A stretch of DNA of 64,000 nt, taken from positions 124,001-188,000 of the forward strand of contig NZ_CABPSA010000002.1 of the NCBI RefSeq assembly GCF_902459615.1, in the 5' to 3' direction. Shown here in pieces: positions 47,479 through 56,176 of this stretch (its first letter is position 1; each line of letters begins with the position of its first letter). The position numbers and the translations under genes are program-made. This stretch comes from Pandoraea commovens (GTDB lineage Bacteria; Pseudomonadota; Gammaproteobacteria; Burkholderiales; Burkholderiaceae). The notes under the pieces were generated by a model, which was given only the letters and a program-made list of their open reading frames with translations, did not search any database and had not been told where the DNA came from.

Positions 47479-47822
47479 GCGGACGCCTACAAGTTAGCGA
47501 AAGATGGCAACACGTTAGCGGAACTTATCGCGTGATTTTCTTGACAATACCGACAGAGACCGCATAATCGACGTCACGCCGATGCATTGATTTCCGCCCT
47601 CGCGACACCGCAAAACACGCCGCGAAACGGACATCACGCTACGCTCTCTGGCCGGTCAACTGTCACCATCGGCATCCGTCGGATGCCAAACGATCGTCCT
47701 CATCACCCGCTTCAATGCTGCGGGGCCCCGTGCCGAAAGGTGCGTCCCCATCGGCCTGACGTTTAATCCACATCCACGCCGCTACGCTTTGCGCACGGCA
47801 CACGCTTTCCGGAGGGAGAAAA
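47479..47822. other. intergenic region before the YSC84 gene
   Basis: The 344 bases contain no supported gene. A sigma-70 promoter candidate (47541-47568) leaves a long leader of ~250 bases before the lipoprotein gene. No riboswitch core was recognised in that leader. Confidence 0.4.
47541..47568 (+). promoter_or_regulatory. sigma-70 promoter candidate
   Basis: TTGACA at 47541-47546 is separated by 16 bases from CATAAT at 47563-47568, close to consensus. It would drive the YSC84-type lipoprotein gene with a ~250-base leader. Confidence 0.5.
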
Positions 47823-48425
47823 ATGCAAAAACGCGAATTCCTGATGAAAACTTCCGTCGCTGTCGCCGCTGCCGCCTTTGCGCTTGCAGGCTGCACGACA
47901 ACCACGCCATCGCAATCCGATAAGAGCGACAGTTCGCCCGCTGCGAACGCCAGCAAGCGTCAGACGATCGACGCCTCGGTGAATGGCGCGCTCGACAAGA
48001 TGTACGCCTCGGTGAAGGGCTCGCGCGAACTGGTGAACAAGGCGCGCGGTGTGCTCGTCTTCCCGTCGGTGCTGCAAGCGGGCTTCGTGGTCGGTGGCGA
48101 ATACGGCGAAGGCGCGCTGCGCGTAGGCGGCAAGACGCAGGGTTACTACAACACGGTGACGGCGTCGTTCGGTCTTCAGATCGGTGCGCAATCGAAGGCC
48201 GTCATCTTCCTGTTCATGACGCAGGACGCCCTCGACAAATTCCAGCGCACGGACGGCTGGACGGCCGGTGCCGACGCCTCGGTCGCCGTCGTGAAGATCG
48301 GCGCGAACGGTGCAGTCGACCTGAACACCGCGACCTCGCCGGTGGAAGTGATCGTGATGACCAACGCCGGTCTTATGGCCAACCTGAACATCGAAGGCAC
48401 GAAGGTCACCAAGCTGAAGATCTGA
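47823..48425 (+). CDS. YSC84/SYLF-domain lipoprotein
   Basis: The 200-residue protein has a lipobox (FALAGC), a Ser-rich linker and a SYLF (YSC84-type) domain: ARGVLVFPSVLQAGFVVGGEYGEGALRV and MTNAGLMANLNIEG are its signatures. SYLF domains bind lipids; bacterial members are exported lipoproteins of unknown role. GGAGGGAG precedes the ATG. It is convergent with the ABC permease gene. Confidence 0.85.
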   Translation: MQKREFLMKTSVAVAAAAFALAGCTTTTPSQSDKSDSSPAANASKRQTIDASVNGALDKMYASVKGSRELVNKARGVLVFPSVLQAGFVVGGEYGEGALRVGGKTQGYYNTVTASFGLQIGAQSKAVIFLFMTQDALDKFQRTDGWTAGADASVAVVKIGANGAVDLNTATSPVEVIVMTNAGLMANLNIEGTKVTKLKI

Positions 48426-48455
48426 CGCCCGGCTGTCGTCAGCGTCTCCAAAGGA

Positions 48456-48495
48456 AAAGCGGCGTCACTTGCAAAAGTGACGCCGCTTTGTTTTT
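48456..48495. terminator. bidirectional terminator
   Basis: AAAGCGGCGTCACTT pairs perfectly with AAGTGACGCCGCTTT over a 4-base loop and is followed by GTTTTT. It lies between the convergent lipoprotein and permease genes; the T run favours the plus strand and the left A run allows the other. Confidence 0.9.
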
Positions 48496-48511
48496 GAGTC
48501 GGACGAGAAGA

Positions 48512-49387
48512 TTACTCGTTAGAGAACGCCGCCGGACGCCACTTCAACAGCCGTTTCTCCAGCGACGTCAGCAACCAGTCCGCGCCCAGCGCAACCACGG
48601 CCAGCACGATCATCGCGGCGAACACACCGCTGGCGTTAAATGCACCCTGTGCAGTCGAGATCAGCAGACCGATGCCTTGCTTCGACCCGAGGAATTCGCC
48701 GACGACCGCACCCACGAGGGCGAAGCCGAAGCTCACGTGCAAGCTCGCGAGAATCCACGACAGCGCCGACGGAATCACCACCGACATCGTCACCTGACGG
48801 CGCGACGCACCGAGAATCTGTGCATTCGCAATCATGTAGCGGTCGGCCTCACGTACGCCCTGGAAAGCGTTCGCGAACACGACGAAGAACACCATCACCA
48901 CGGCGAGCGCCACCTTCGACGCCATCCCCAGTCCGAACGCGATCACGAAGATCGAGCCGAGCACCACACGCGGAATCGAGTTGGCGATCTGGATGTAGAG
49001 ACTGAACACATCCGAGAGCAGCTTGTTGCGACCGAGCACGATGCCGCAGATCACACCCGCCACACCGCCGATCAGAAAGCCCAGCACGGTCTCTTCGAGC
49101 GTGACGAGTACCTGCGTCCACAGCGGCCCTTGCGACGTACCTTCCACGCACCAGTCGTAAATCTGCTGAACGATCAGCGTCGGCTGCGAGAAGAAGAACG
49201 GATCGATCCAGCCGATGCGCGCCGCCACTTCCCAGCCGCCCAGCCCGACCACCAGAATCGCCACGCGCAGAAACACCACCAGCGCGCGACGTTGTTTGAT
49301 ACGGCGTTGCGCGATAGCTTCTTCGCGTGCCAGATCGGCGTCGCCGAGTCCGGCGGGCATCGCCGCCTGCATAACTTGTTCACTCAT
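48512..49387 (-). CDS. ABC transporter permease (nitrate/sulfonate/taurine class)
   Basis: The 291-residue inner-membrane protein has ~6 helices and the EAA loop AFQGVREADRYMIANAQILGASRRQ that contacts the ATPase. The sequence is of the SsuC/TauC type. The start at 49387 is preferred because GGAGG lies eight bases upstream; an ATG two codons earlier would be only two bases from the site. It is the last gene of a binding protein-ATPase-permease operon. Confidence 0.88.
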   Translation of the reverse strand: MSEQVMQAAMPAGLGDADLAREEAIAQRRIKQRRALVVFLRVAILVVGLGGWEVAARIGWIDPFFFSQPTLIVQQIYDWCVEGTSQGPLWTQVLVTLEETVLGFLIGGVAGVICGIVLGRNKLLSDVFSLYIQIANSIPRVVLGSIFVIAFGLGMASKVALAVVMVFFVVFANAFQGVREADRYMIANAQILGASRRQVTMSVVIPSALSWILASLHVSFGFALVGAVVGEFLGSKQGIGLLISTAQGAFNASGVFAAMIVLAVVALGADWLLTSLEKRLLKWRPAAFSNE

Positions 49388-49416
49388 GTTCATATCCTCC
49401 GTGCGGTCCGTGCCAC

Positions 49417-50250
49417 TTAACCGATCTTCACTTCTTCACGCAGATCCGCCCAGATCTCGCGCGAGATGTCGATGAAGCGCTGTTCGTAGCGGATCTCGGA
49501 CATCACGCGCGGACGCGGCAGATCGATCGTGTACGTGTTCTTCAACGTCGCCGGGCGCGCCGTGAGCACGAACACCCGGTCGGCCAGCGCAATCGCTTCT
49601 TCGAGATCGTGCGTGACGAACACCACCGAGCCCGACGTCGACGACCACAGTTGCAGTAGCTCGTCCTGCATGAGCGTGCGCGTTTGCATGTCGAGCGCGG
49701 AGAACGGTTCGTCCATCAACAGGATTTCGGGGTTGTTGATGAACGTCTGCGCGAGCGCCACACGCTTGCGCATCCCGCCCGAGAGCTGGTGCGGATAGTG
49801 ACCACCAAACTTGTCGAGCCCGACGCGCTTGATCCATTCGTCAGCCAGCGCATAAGCAGCTTCCTTCGACTGACCGCGAAACAGCGGCCCGGCGGCCACG
49901 TTATCGCGCACGCTGCGCCACGGGAAAACCGCGTCGTTCTGGAAGACGAAGCCGATGCGCGGATCGATGCCGTTGACCGGCTGACCCATCACGCGCACGC
50001 TGCCAGCGGTCGGACGCAGCAGGCCGGTAATCATCGACAGCGTGGTCGACTTGCCGCAGCCGGTCGGGCCGACGATGGCGACGAATTCGCCACGCGCCAC
50101 CGACATGCTGAAGTTGCGCAGCGCGATGGTGGCTTTGCCGTCCGGCGAGATGAAGCGGCACGACACATTGTCGAACTCGATGGCGGGCGTGTCGCGTGAC
50201 ACGGCGCTTGCCGCGCGCGCCGGTGCCGTGGGGGTAATGGTCTGGGTCAT
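49417..50250 (-). CDS. ABC transporter ATP-binding protein (nitrate/sulfonate/taurine class)
   Basis: The 277-residue ATPase has Walker A GPTGCGKST, the signature LSGGMRKRV, Walker B ILLMDEPFSALD and the H-loop TH of FVTHDLEEA. It energises the neighbouring permease. The gene lies 29 bases before the permease gene and ~200 after the binding-protein gene on the same strand. Confidence 0.9.
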   Translation of the reverse strand: MTQTITPTAPARAASAVSRDTPAIEFDNVSCRFISPDGKATIALRNFSMSVARGEFVAIVGPTGCGKSTTLSMITGLLRPTAGSVRVMGQPVNGIDPRIGFVFQNDAVFPWRSVRDNVAAGPLFRGQSKEAAYALADEWIKRVGLDKFGGHYPHQLSGGMRKRVALAQTFINNPEILLMDEPFSALDMQTRTLMQDELLQLWSSTSGSVVFVTHDLEEAIALADRVFVLTARPATLKNTYTIDLPRPRVMSEIRYEQRFIDISREIWADLREEVKIG

Positions 50251-50451
50251 GCCCGGCTCCTGAATGACGTCGGAACGGTGTTAAGCACTGATATTGCGTT
50301 TGCTAGGGCTGAACCGGTCCGCACACCGGACATGGGTCGGGTGCGGGCGGCCTGGCGTTTTACGGGTAAGGGCTGCGCGTCGTGGGGACCGCGCGCCGGT
50401 ACTACAGGGTCAACCGATGCAAGTCGGTGCAGCGAGTCGTTTCAAACCGGC

Positions 50452-51492
50452 TTACTTGGCCTGATCGACGAACTCGTTGGTGTACGTCTTCGACAGATCG
50501 ATGTGCTTGCCCTTGACGTTCGGGTTGAACGCGGAGAGCACCTTCAGCACGGTCTCCGGACCGTCCTTCGGCATGCGGCCGTCCGGCGAGTACATCGGCA
50601 GCGAATTCTGCAAGGCCTGCACGTACAGCGCCTTGTTGTTGCCGTAGTAGTCCTTCGGCATCTTCTCGGTGATCTCGGCCGCCGAGTGCGTGTTGATGAA
50701 CTTGAGCGTCTTCACGAAGGCGCGGGCGAGCTTCTGAGCTTCCGGCTTGTGCTTGTCGAGCCACGCGCGCTGCACGTACAGGCTCGATGCCGGGTAAGCG
50801 CCGCCCAGCGCAGCGACGGTGCCTTCCATCGTGCGCATGTCGACGAGCACGGCCGCGTCGCCGGTCTTGATCAGTTGCGACGCGGTCGGCTCGGTGGTCA
50901 TGCCGGCGTCGATGCGGTTTTGCTTGATGGCCGCGATGAACGTGTTGTCCGCGCCCACCGGCAGCACCGAGTACTGCGCCGACGTCAGACCGTGCTTGGC
51001 GGCCAGATACTGCGTAAGGAAGTTCGTCGACGAACCCAGGCCGGTCACGCCGAGGGTTTTACCCTTCACGTCGGCCATGCTCTTGATGGTGTCTTTGCTC
51101 TTGGCGTTGACCAGTTCCACTTCGCCCGGCACCTGCCCGAACACGACAATCGACTGGATCTCCTTGCCCTTGCTCTGCAAGTCGATCGAGTGATCGTAGA
51201 AGCCGACCACGGCCTGCACGGCGCCGGCAAGCAATTCGTTTTCGGCGTCGACACCGGCCGGCTGCGACAGCAGCTCGACGTTCAGCCCTTCGTCCTTGAA
51301 ATAACCAAGCTGCTCGGCAAGCTTGGCCGGGAGGTAGATCATCTTCGTGATGCCGCCGACCATGATCGTGATCTTGCCGCTATCGGCAGCGAAACCCGGT
51401 GCGGCGCTCAGCGCCAGCGACACGCCGAAAACGGCGGCCAGAACGGGTTTCACGAAGGCTTTCGGCGCACGCACGCCAAGGCTTGCTCGCAT
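50452..51492 (-). CDS. ABC transporter periplasmic binding protein (NMT1/SsuA-like)
   Basis: The 346-residue protein has a signal ending in PGFAADS and the NMT1/SsuA-type binding fold: GGITKMIYLPAKLAEQLGYFKDEGLNVEL, then LGVTGLGSSTNFLTQYLA. The ligand could be a sulfonate, nitrate, taurine or a pyrimidine precursor; sequence alone does not decide. GGAG lies ~9 bases before the ATG. It begins the operon with the ATPase and permease. The gene is divergent from a TctD-like regulator. Confidence 0.87.
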   Translation of the reverse strand: MRASLGVRAPKAFVKPVLAAVFGVSLALSAAPGFAADSGKITIMVGGITKMIYLPAKLAEQLGYFKDEGLNVELLSQPAGVDAENELLAGAVQAVVGFYDHSIDLQSKGKEIQSIVVFGQVPGEVELVNAKSKDTIKSMADVKGKTLGVTGLGSSTNFLTQYLAAKHGLTSAQYSVLPVGADNTFIAAIKQNRIDAGMTTEPTASQLIKTGDAAVLVDMRTMEGTVAALGGAYPASSLYVQRAWLDKHKPEAQKLARAFVKTLKFINTHSAAEITEKMPKDYYGNNKALYVQALQNSLPMYSPDGRMPKDGPETVLKVLSAFNPNVKGKHIDLSKTYTNEFVDQAK

Positions 51493-51754
51493 TGTGGTGT
51501 CTCCATCGTTTTTAGGGATAATGGCCCGAACCGATTGCGGTGCCGGCCGGCCCGTCGTGATATCTCTGTCACTGGGCCCGGGCAGCGGTCCTCTGATGCG
51601 TATCCTCTGCCTTGGAGCAAATTGTAGAAAACCGAAGCTTTCATCAAGCTTTCGCCCCCTGCAGGTTTTCGCCCAATGCTCATGGGTGTTTACCCGCTGT
51701 TGGCGCGCCCACGTTCCACGGGCACACTCGCCGTCGCATTCTGCATTCGCCGTC

Positions 51755-52426
51755 ATGAAACTGCTGCTGATCGAAGATAACGAGACTCTGGCCCACTGGC
51801 TCGCCCGCATGCTGCGCGACGACAACTTCACTGTCGACGCCGCACGCGATGGCGACGCCGCCGACCGTCTGCTGCAAACGGAAACGTACGACGTGGTGCT
51901 GCTCGATCTGATGCTGCCCAAGCTCGGCGGCAAGCACGTCTTGCGGCGGCTGCGCGAGCGGCGCAACAACGTACCCGTCATCATCCTGACGGCCAGCGGC
52001 TCAGTCGACGAAAAGGTCGATTGCCTTGGGGCCGGGGCCGACGACTATCTCGTCAAGCCGTTCGAAGTGCGCGAACTGATCGCTCGCGTGAAGGCGCTGG
52101 CGCGTCGCCACGCCCCCGAGCAAAGCGCCGATCTCGTGTGCGCCGATCTGAGCTATCACGCAGGCACGCGGCAATTCACGATTGCCGGTGCACCGCTTGC
52201 GTTGCCGTCGCGCGAGCACGCCGTGCTCGAAATCCTTATGCGCAAGCAGGGCAAGACCGTGGCGAAGAGCGCGCTGGTCGATGGCGTGTTCGGACTGGAC
52301 GACGAACCCAGCGCCGACGCCATCGAGATCTACATCCACCGGCTTCGCAAGAAGCTCGAAACGAGCCGGGCGGCCATCATGACCCTGCGCGGTCTCGGCT
52401 ATCTGCTGCGCGAGAAAGATGCTTAG
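51755..52426 (+). CDS. OmpR-family response regulator, TctD-like
   Basis: The 223-residue regulator has D51 (LLDLMLP) as phosphoacceptor, LTASGS, the KPF Lys, and a C-terminal winged helix (DAIEIYIHRLRKKL). It overlaps the next kinase gene by eight bases, so they are co-translated. Divergence from the ABC importer operon suggests, but does not prove, control of that operon, as TctDE controls tricarboxylate uptake. Confidence 0.88.
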   Translation: MKLLLIEDNETLAHWLARMLRDDNFTVDAARDGDAADRLLQTETYDVVLLDLMLPKLGGKHVLRRLRERRNNVPVIILTASGSVDEKVDCLGAGADDYLVKPFEVRELIARVKALARRHAPEQSADLVCADLSYHAGTRQFTIAGAPLALPSREHAVLEILMRKQGKTVAKSALVDGVFGLDDEPSADAIEIYIHRLRKKLETSRAAIMTLRGLGYLLREKDA

Positions 52427-53813
52427 TCTGCGCGTCCGGCTGCTGATGTGGCTGATGCTGCCGCTCTCGCTCTACATCGTGGCGACTGGCTGGCAGGCTT
52501 ATCGCAGCGCACACGACACCGCCGAACTCGTGCAGGACCGGGCATTGCTCACCTCGGCGCAGGTCATTGCGGGCGAGCTGACTTGGGTGGACGGGGCGCT
52601 GCGTGCAACGGTCCCGCCTTCAGCACTGGAGTTATTCGCGTCGCCCGCGCGCGACCGGGTGTTCTATCAGGTGATCACCGAAGACGGAAAGCTGCTCGCC
52701 GGACCGCCCGACTTTCCGCATCCACCTCTGTTTCCGCAGACAGTGCCCACTTATTCGAACGTCACAGTGAACGGCGAGCCGCTGCGCGCGATCAACTTCG
52801 TGCGTACGATGTACGACTCCGGCCAGCCGCATCGCGTGGCCATCGTGGTCGCTGAGACGATGCATGCACGTGACGAGATGCTCGCGCAGTTGTGGAAGCC
52901 TTCGCTGCACAGACAGATCGCCATGGCCGCTTTAGCCGCCGTGCTGGTACTCATCGGATTGACGGTCGAGTTGCATCCGCTCATCCGGCTCAAGGACGAA
53001 GTGGCCGGACGCTCACCGCAGGAACTGGTGCCGATTCGCGCCGGACAACTGCAAACAGAACTGAGACCCATCGTCGACGCCATCAACCTGTGTATTCAGC
53101 GGCTCTCGGCACAGGCGCAACAACAGCGTCGCTTTGTCGCCGATGCTGCCCACCAGTTGCGTACGCCGCTCACGCTGCTCGACACGCAGTTGCAGTTCGC
53201 CGCGCAGCTCGACGACCGCGCCGCGTTGGCCGATGTGCTGGCCGCCATGCAGACGAGCAGTCGCGGCCTCGCCGATCTGACGAACAAGCTGTTACTGCTC
53301 TCGCAGGCCGAGGCGGCGGACACGCCGGCGTTCTCACGTTCGCGGGTGGATCTGGTGACGGTGGCCGCCGGGGTGCTGGAAGAACTGGTCGGGCTGGCGC
53401 AGCGACGCAACATCGATCTCGGGCTGGAGACGTTGGATGCGCACGTGTGGGTATCGGGTAATGGCGAGCTGTTTCATGCGATGGTCATGAATCTTGTCGA
53501 CAATGCGATCCGCTATATCCACGAGGGTGGACGTGTGACCGTCGCGATCGACTGTCCGGACAGCACCGCCCGCCTGCGCGTCATCGACGATGGACCCGGC
53601 ATCCAGGCCGAGGCACGTCAGCGCGTATTCGAACGTTTCTACCGTAACGCGCCGCCGGGTCAGCCCGGCACGGGTCTGGGGCTGGCCATCGTGAAGGAAA
53701 TCGTGGCGGCCAGCCATGGCACGGTGACGCTGTCGCCGGGCGCGCAGGGTATCGGACTGATCGTCAGCGTGACGCTCCCCTTAGATTCGGAGACCGAAAG
53801 CAACGTCTCATAG
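52419..53813 (+). CDS. sensor histidine kinase, TctE-like
   Basis: The 464-residue kinase has membrane helices at ~8-25 and ~165-185 flanking a ~140-residue periplasmic domain (2CSK-type sensor), a HAMP-like linker, phosphorylated His245 in DAAHQLRTPLT, N box MNLVDNAIRYI and G boxes DDGPGI and GTGLGLAIVK. It pairs with the overlapping response regulator. The ligand is unknown. Confidence 0.88.
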   Translation: MLSLRVRLLMWLMLPLSLYIVATGWQAYRSAHDTAELVQDRALLTSAQVIAGELTWVDGALRATVPPSALELFASPARDRVFYQVITEDGKLLAGPPDFPHPPLFPQTVPTYSNVTVNGEPLRAINFVRTMYDSGQPHRVAIVVAETMHARDEMLAQLWKPSLHRQIAMAALAAVLVLIGLTVELHPLIRLKDEVAGRSPQELVPIRAGQLQTELRPIVDAINLCIQRLSAQAQQQRRFVADAAHQLRTPLTLLDTQLQFAAQLDDRAALADVLAAMQTSSRGLADLTNKLLLLSQAEAADTPAFSRSRVDLVTVAAGVLEELVGLAQRRNIDLGLETLDAHVWVSGNGELFHAMVMNLVDNAIRYIHEGGRVTVAIDCPDSTARLRVIDDGPGIQAEARQRVFERFYRNAPPGQPGTGLGLAIVKEIVAASHGTVTLSPGAQGIGLIVSVTLPLDSETESNVS

Positions 53814-54184
53814 GGAACGCCACCCGAGGCGGTTCACCGATGAGGCGCGTGGTATACCCGCGCCCTCAGCTGAAAGAAAATAACAATCGTATGAAATAAC
53901 ATCGTAAATTCAGGCGTTACGACTGTTTTGGACCGAGAATGTCGTTTGAAACATACGCTCGACTGGATACGCTAGGACAAACCCTGATATATTCAGGGTC
54001 TTCGCAGAAATCCCCTCAAGCAAGCGAAAACTTCTTGATCCAAATCAAATAGTTACGCATCGCTGTCAACCATGCGGGTGCCCGCCGCGTGTAATTGTGA
54101 CGAAATGTAAAGTTTGTTAAATTGAATGTGGGTCTCGCCGCGTGGGTTGCGGCACGGGACTTTTTCTCTCAGGGATTTGCCTCC
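53814..54184. other. AT-rich regulatory region before the NarX/DegS-like kinase
   Basis: The 371 bases are much more AT-rich than the flanks and hold no supported gene. They contain a small hairpin (ACCCTGA with TCAGGGT, 53981-53999) that may terminate the TctE transcript, and an FNR-type box (54035-54048). A GTAATT stretch at 54091-54096 could serve as a -10 element. Confidence 0.5.
54035..54048. promoter_or_regulatory. FNR/ANR-type box
   Basis: TTGAT-CCAA-ATCAA matches the FNR consensus (TTGAT-N4-ATCAA) at all ten defined positions, ~137 bases before the kinase ATG. FNR-type proteins are oxygen-sensing iron-sulfur regulators. The distance would allow activation if the start point lies near 54083-54103. 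Confidence 0.65.
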
Positions 54185-54985
54185 ATGCCGTTTCTCGTCG
54201 ATCCTGCCGCACAGGCTGCGAGACGTCGCGTGTCGATTGACGACGCGTTGCACACGCGCGCCACGTCGCCGCAGACGGTCGCACGCAAGATCGACGCGGC
54301 ACGCGAAGCCGAGCGCACGCGACTCGCGCAGGAGATGCACGACGGGCTCGGCGCTCACCTCACGGCATTGCAACTGGTCGTCGCACGTCTCACGACGCGC
54401 GCGCCCGCAGACGCCGCCGAGTGGCAATCCTTCTGCACCCAGATTCAGAACGTAGCGAACGCTGCACAAGACGCGGCCGACGAACTCGTCGGACGCAACC
54501 GCCCACCCGTGCTCGATGCGGGCCTCGTCACTTCGCTGCGCGTATGGCTGCGCGGCTTTGGCGAGCAAAGCGGTCTCACGTGCATCTGGCGCTGCGACGA
54601 CGTGACGCGCGAGCGCGTTGCGAACCTCACTCCCGACGCGGTGCTGGCGTTGTATCGCATCGCTCAGGAAGCGCTGACCAACGTTGCCCGTCATGCCCGC
54701 GCCACGCGCGTGGTCGTGGCGCTCGATGGCAGCCACCGTTCACTCAAACTCACGATTTCCGACGACGGTTGCGGGCTGGCCCGCGGCTCGCGTCGCAAGC
54801 AGGGACATTTCGGATTGGTTGGCATGCGCGAGCGCTGTACGGCGCTCGGCGGCACGCTACGTATCGGCAGTGTTCAAGGATCGGGGACGCTCGTCAGCGC
54901 ACGGCTTCCCTGGCATCAGATCCTGCCTGCCCCGACCGGCCAGCACGGCCCGGAATCGCTTGCTCTTCACGGATACGCATCATGA
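54185..54985 (+). CDS. histidine kinase of the NarX/DegS type
   Basis: The 266-residue kinase lacks membrane helices and an obvious sensor domain. It has the HisKA_3 motif with His52 (EAERTRLAQEMHDGLGAHL region) and an HATPase domain (RIAQEALTNVARHA, DDGCGL, GLVGMRERC). It is a cytosolic kinase like DegS. The ATG at 54185 is preferred, with AGGGA before it; an upstream TTG would add 21 residues. Its stop overlaps the ATG of the regulator gene (ATGA). Confidence 0.82.
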   Translation: MPFLVDPAAQAARRRVSIDDALHTRATSPQTVARKIDAAREAERTRLAQEMHDGLGAHLTALQLVVARLTTRAPADAAEWQSFCTQIQNVANAAQDAADELVGRNRPPVLDAGLVTSLRVWLRGFGEQSGLTCIWRCDDVTRERVANLTPDAVLALYRIAQEALTNVARHARATRVVVALDGSHRSLKLTISDDGCGLARGSRRKQGHFGLVGMRERCTALGGTLRIGSVQGSGTLVSARLPWHQILPAPTGQHGPESLALHGYAS

Positions 54986-55641
54986 CGCTTAGAGTGCTCA
55001 TCGTCGACGACCACGCCATCGTGCGCCAGGGCGTCCGGCAATTGCTCTCCGATAGCGGGAGTATCGCCGTCATTGGCGAAGCCGACTGCGGCGCAGAAGC
55101 GCTGGAGATGACCGACGCGGCGCAGTGGGACATCGTCCTGCTAGATATCTCGCTGCCGGACACCAACGGTCTCGAGATTCTCAAGACCCTGCGACGCAAA
55201 CACCCGCGTCTGCCGATCATGATCTTCAGCATGTACGGCGAAGGTCAGTTCGCGCTACGCGCGCTCAAGGCGGGTGCCGCCGGCTACCTGAGCAAACGCT
55301 CGAATGCCCAACAACTGGTCTCGGCTGTGCGACAAGTCGCCGCGGGCCGCAAATACGTGAGTCCGATGGTCGCCGAAACGCTCGCCGACTATCTCGGACC
55401 GGACGCCGACCAGCCGCCGCACGAACGTCTGTCGGATCGCGAATACCAGACGCTGTGCATGATCGGCTCGGGCAAGCGCCTCACCGACATCGCCAACGCG
55501 CTGTCGCTCTCGGTCAAGACCGTGAGCGTGTATCGCACGCGTCTGCTAGAGAAGATGCGTCTGAATAACAACGCCGAGCTGACCTATTACGTGATGCAAC
55601 ACGGTCTGGTCAGCGCGGAGATGGGGCCGGTCTGCGCCTGA
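54982..55641 (+). CDS. LuxR/NarL-family response regulator
   Basis: The 219-residue regulator has D55 (LLDISLPDTNG) as phosphoacceptor and a C-terminal LuxR helix-turn-helix (LSDREYQTLCMIGSGK, then LSLSVKTVSVYRTRLLEKM). It is co-translated with the preceding kinase. Placement just before fliC suggests a link to motility or to oxygen-dependent behaviour; the target genes are unknown. Confidence 0.88.
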   Translation: MTLRVLIVDDHAIVRQGVRQLLSDSGSIAVIGEADCGAEALEMTDAAQWDIVLLDISLPDTNGLEILKTLRRKHPRLPIMIFSMYGEGQFALRALKAGAAGYLSKRSNAQQLVSAVRQVAAGRKYVSPMVAETLADYLGPDADQPPHERLSDREYQTLCMIGSGKRLTDIANALSLSVKTVSVYRTRLLEKMRLNNNAELTYYVMQHGLVSAEMGPVCA

Positions 55642-55720
55642 TCACGGCGAGGGGCGCAACAGCGTCACCACATTTCCTGCCAGATTCCGCCGGGAATCCT
55701 AAGAACTAAGTACTCACTTC

Positions 55721-55742
55721 GTGGCCCGCAATCGCGGGCCAC
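55721..55742 (+). terminator. hairpin after the LuxR regulator gene
   Basis: GTGGCCCGC and GCGGGCCAC form a perfect 9-base stem around four bases, ~80 bases after the regulator stop. There is no strong T run, so termination is likely but unproven. Confidence 0.45.
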
Positions 55743-56057
55743 GCGCATTTCCGGGGACACATTCGACGGTCGATGCGCGGCCCTTAGAGGAATTTTCACG
55801 GCGACGCGAAAATTTTTTTCATCCACCGGGCGGGGTTTCCGCCGCTTGAGAATTACCGACCGCGCCATCGGGAATCGCCGACGGCGGTCAGCGCCTCGTC
55901 ACCTCTCCGAGCCTTACAGGGCATGAATAGGCGGCACATTGCCCCTTTCCTTGACGGATCAATCGTGGAGGAATTTTGTAGACTGGCTTACTAGCGTTTT
56001 TCCGACATCGGCCTGGCAAGTCGATGGGGGCTGGCAAAGCATTTTGCAAATCCACCC

Positions 56058-56084
56058 TAAATTTTCCCAATGGCCGTCCGATAT
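56058..56084 (+). promoter_or_regulatory. sigma-28 (FliA) promoter of fliC
   Basis: TAAATTTT at 56058-56065, 11 bases, then TCCGATAT at 56077-56084 matches the FliA consensus TAAAGTTT-N11-GCCGATAA at 12 of 16 positions. It lies ~92 bases before the flagellin ATG, where a class 3 flagellar promoter is expected. Confidence 0.75.
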
Positions 56085-56176
56085 CCCCTACAACGGCGGC
56101 TTTCGGCGATTGGCTGGTGAGCCAAAGTTACGGCGCTTAAGCCGGAGCCAAAAAATTTTGGGAAAGGAGTGGCTAA

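Larger units (their letters stand above)
55642..56176. other. fliC upstream region
   Basis: The 535 bases carry no supported gene. They include a hairpin after the regulator gene (55721-55742), AT-rich stretches (about 55796-55825 and 55950-56080) and the sigma-28 promoter. The ribosome site AAAGGAG is at 56162-56168, nine bases before the fliC ATG. Confidence 0.5.

Noticed and set aside
50278-51627. 449-residue open frame opposite the ABC binding-protein gene
   Set aside because: It mirrors the conserved NMT1-type gene and has no recognised domain or ribosome site.
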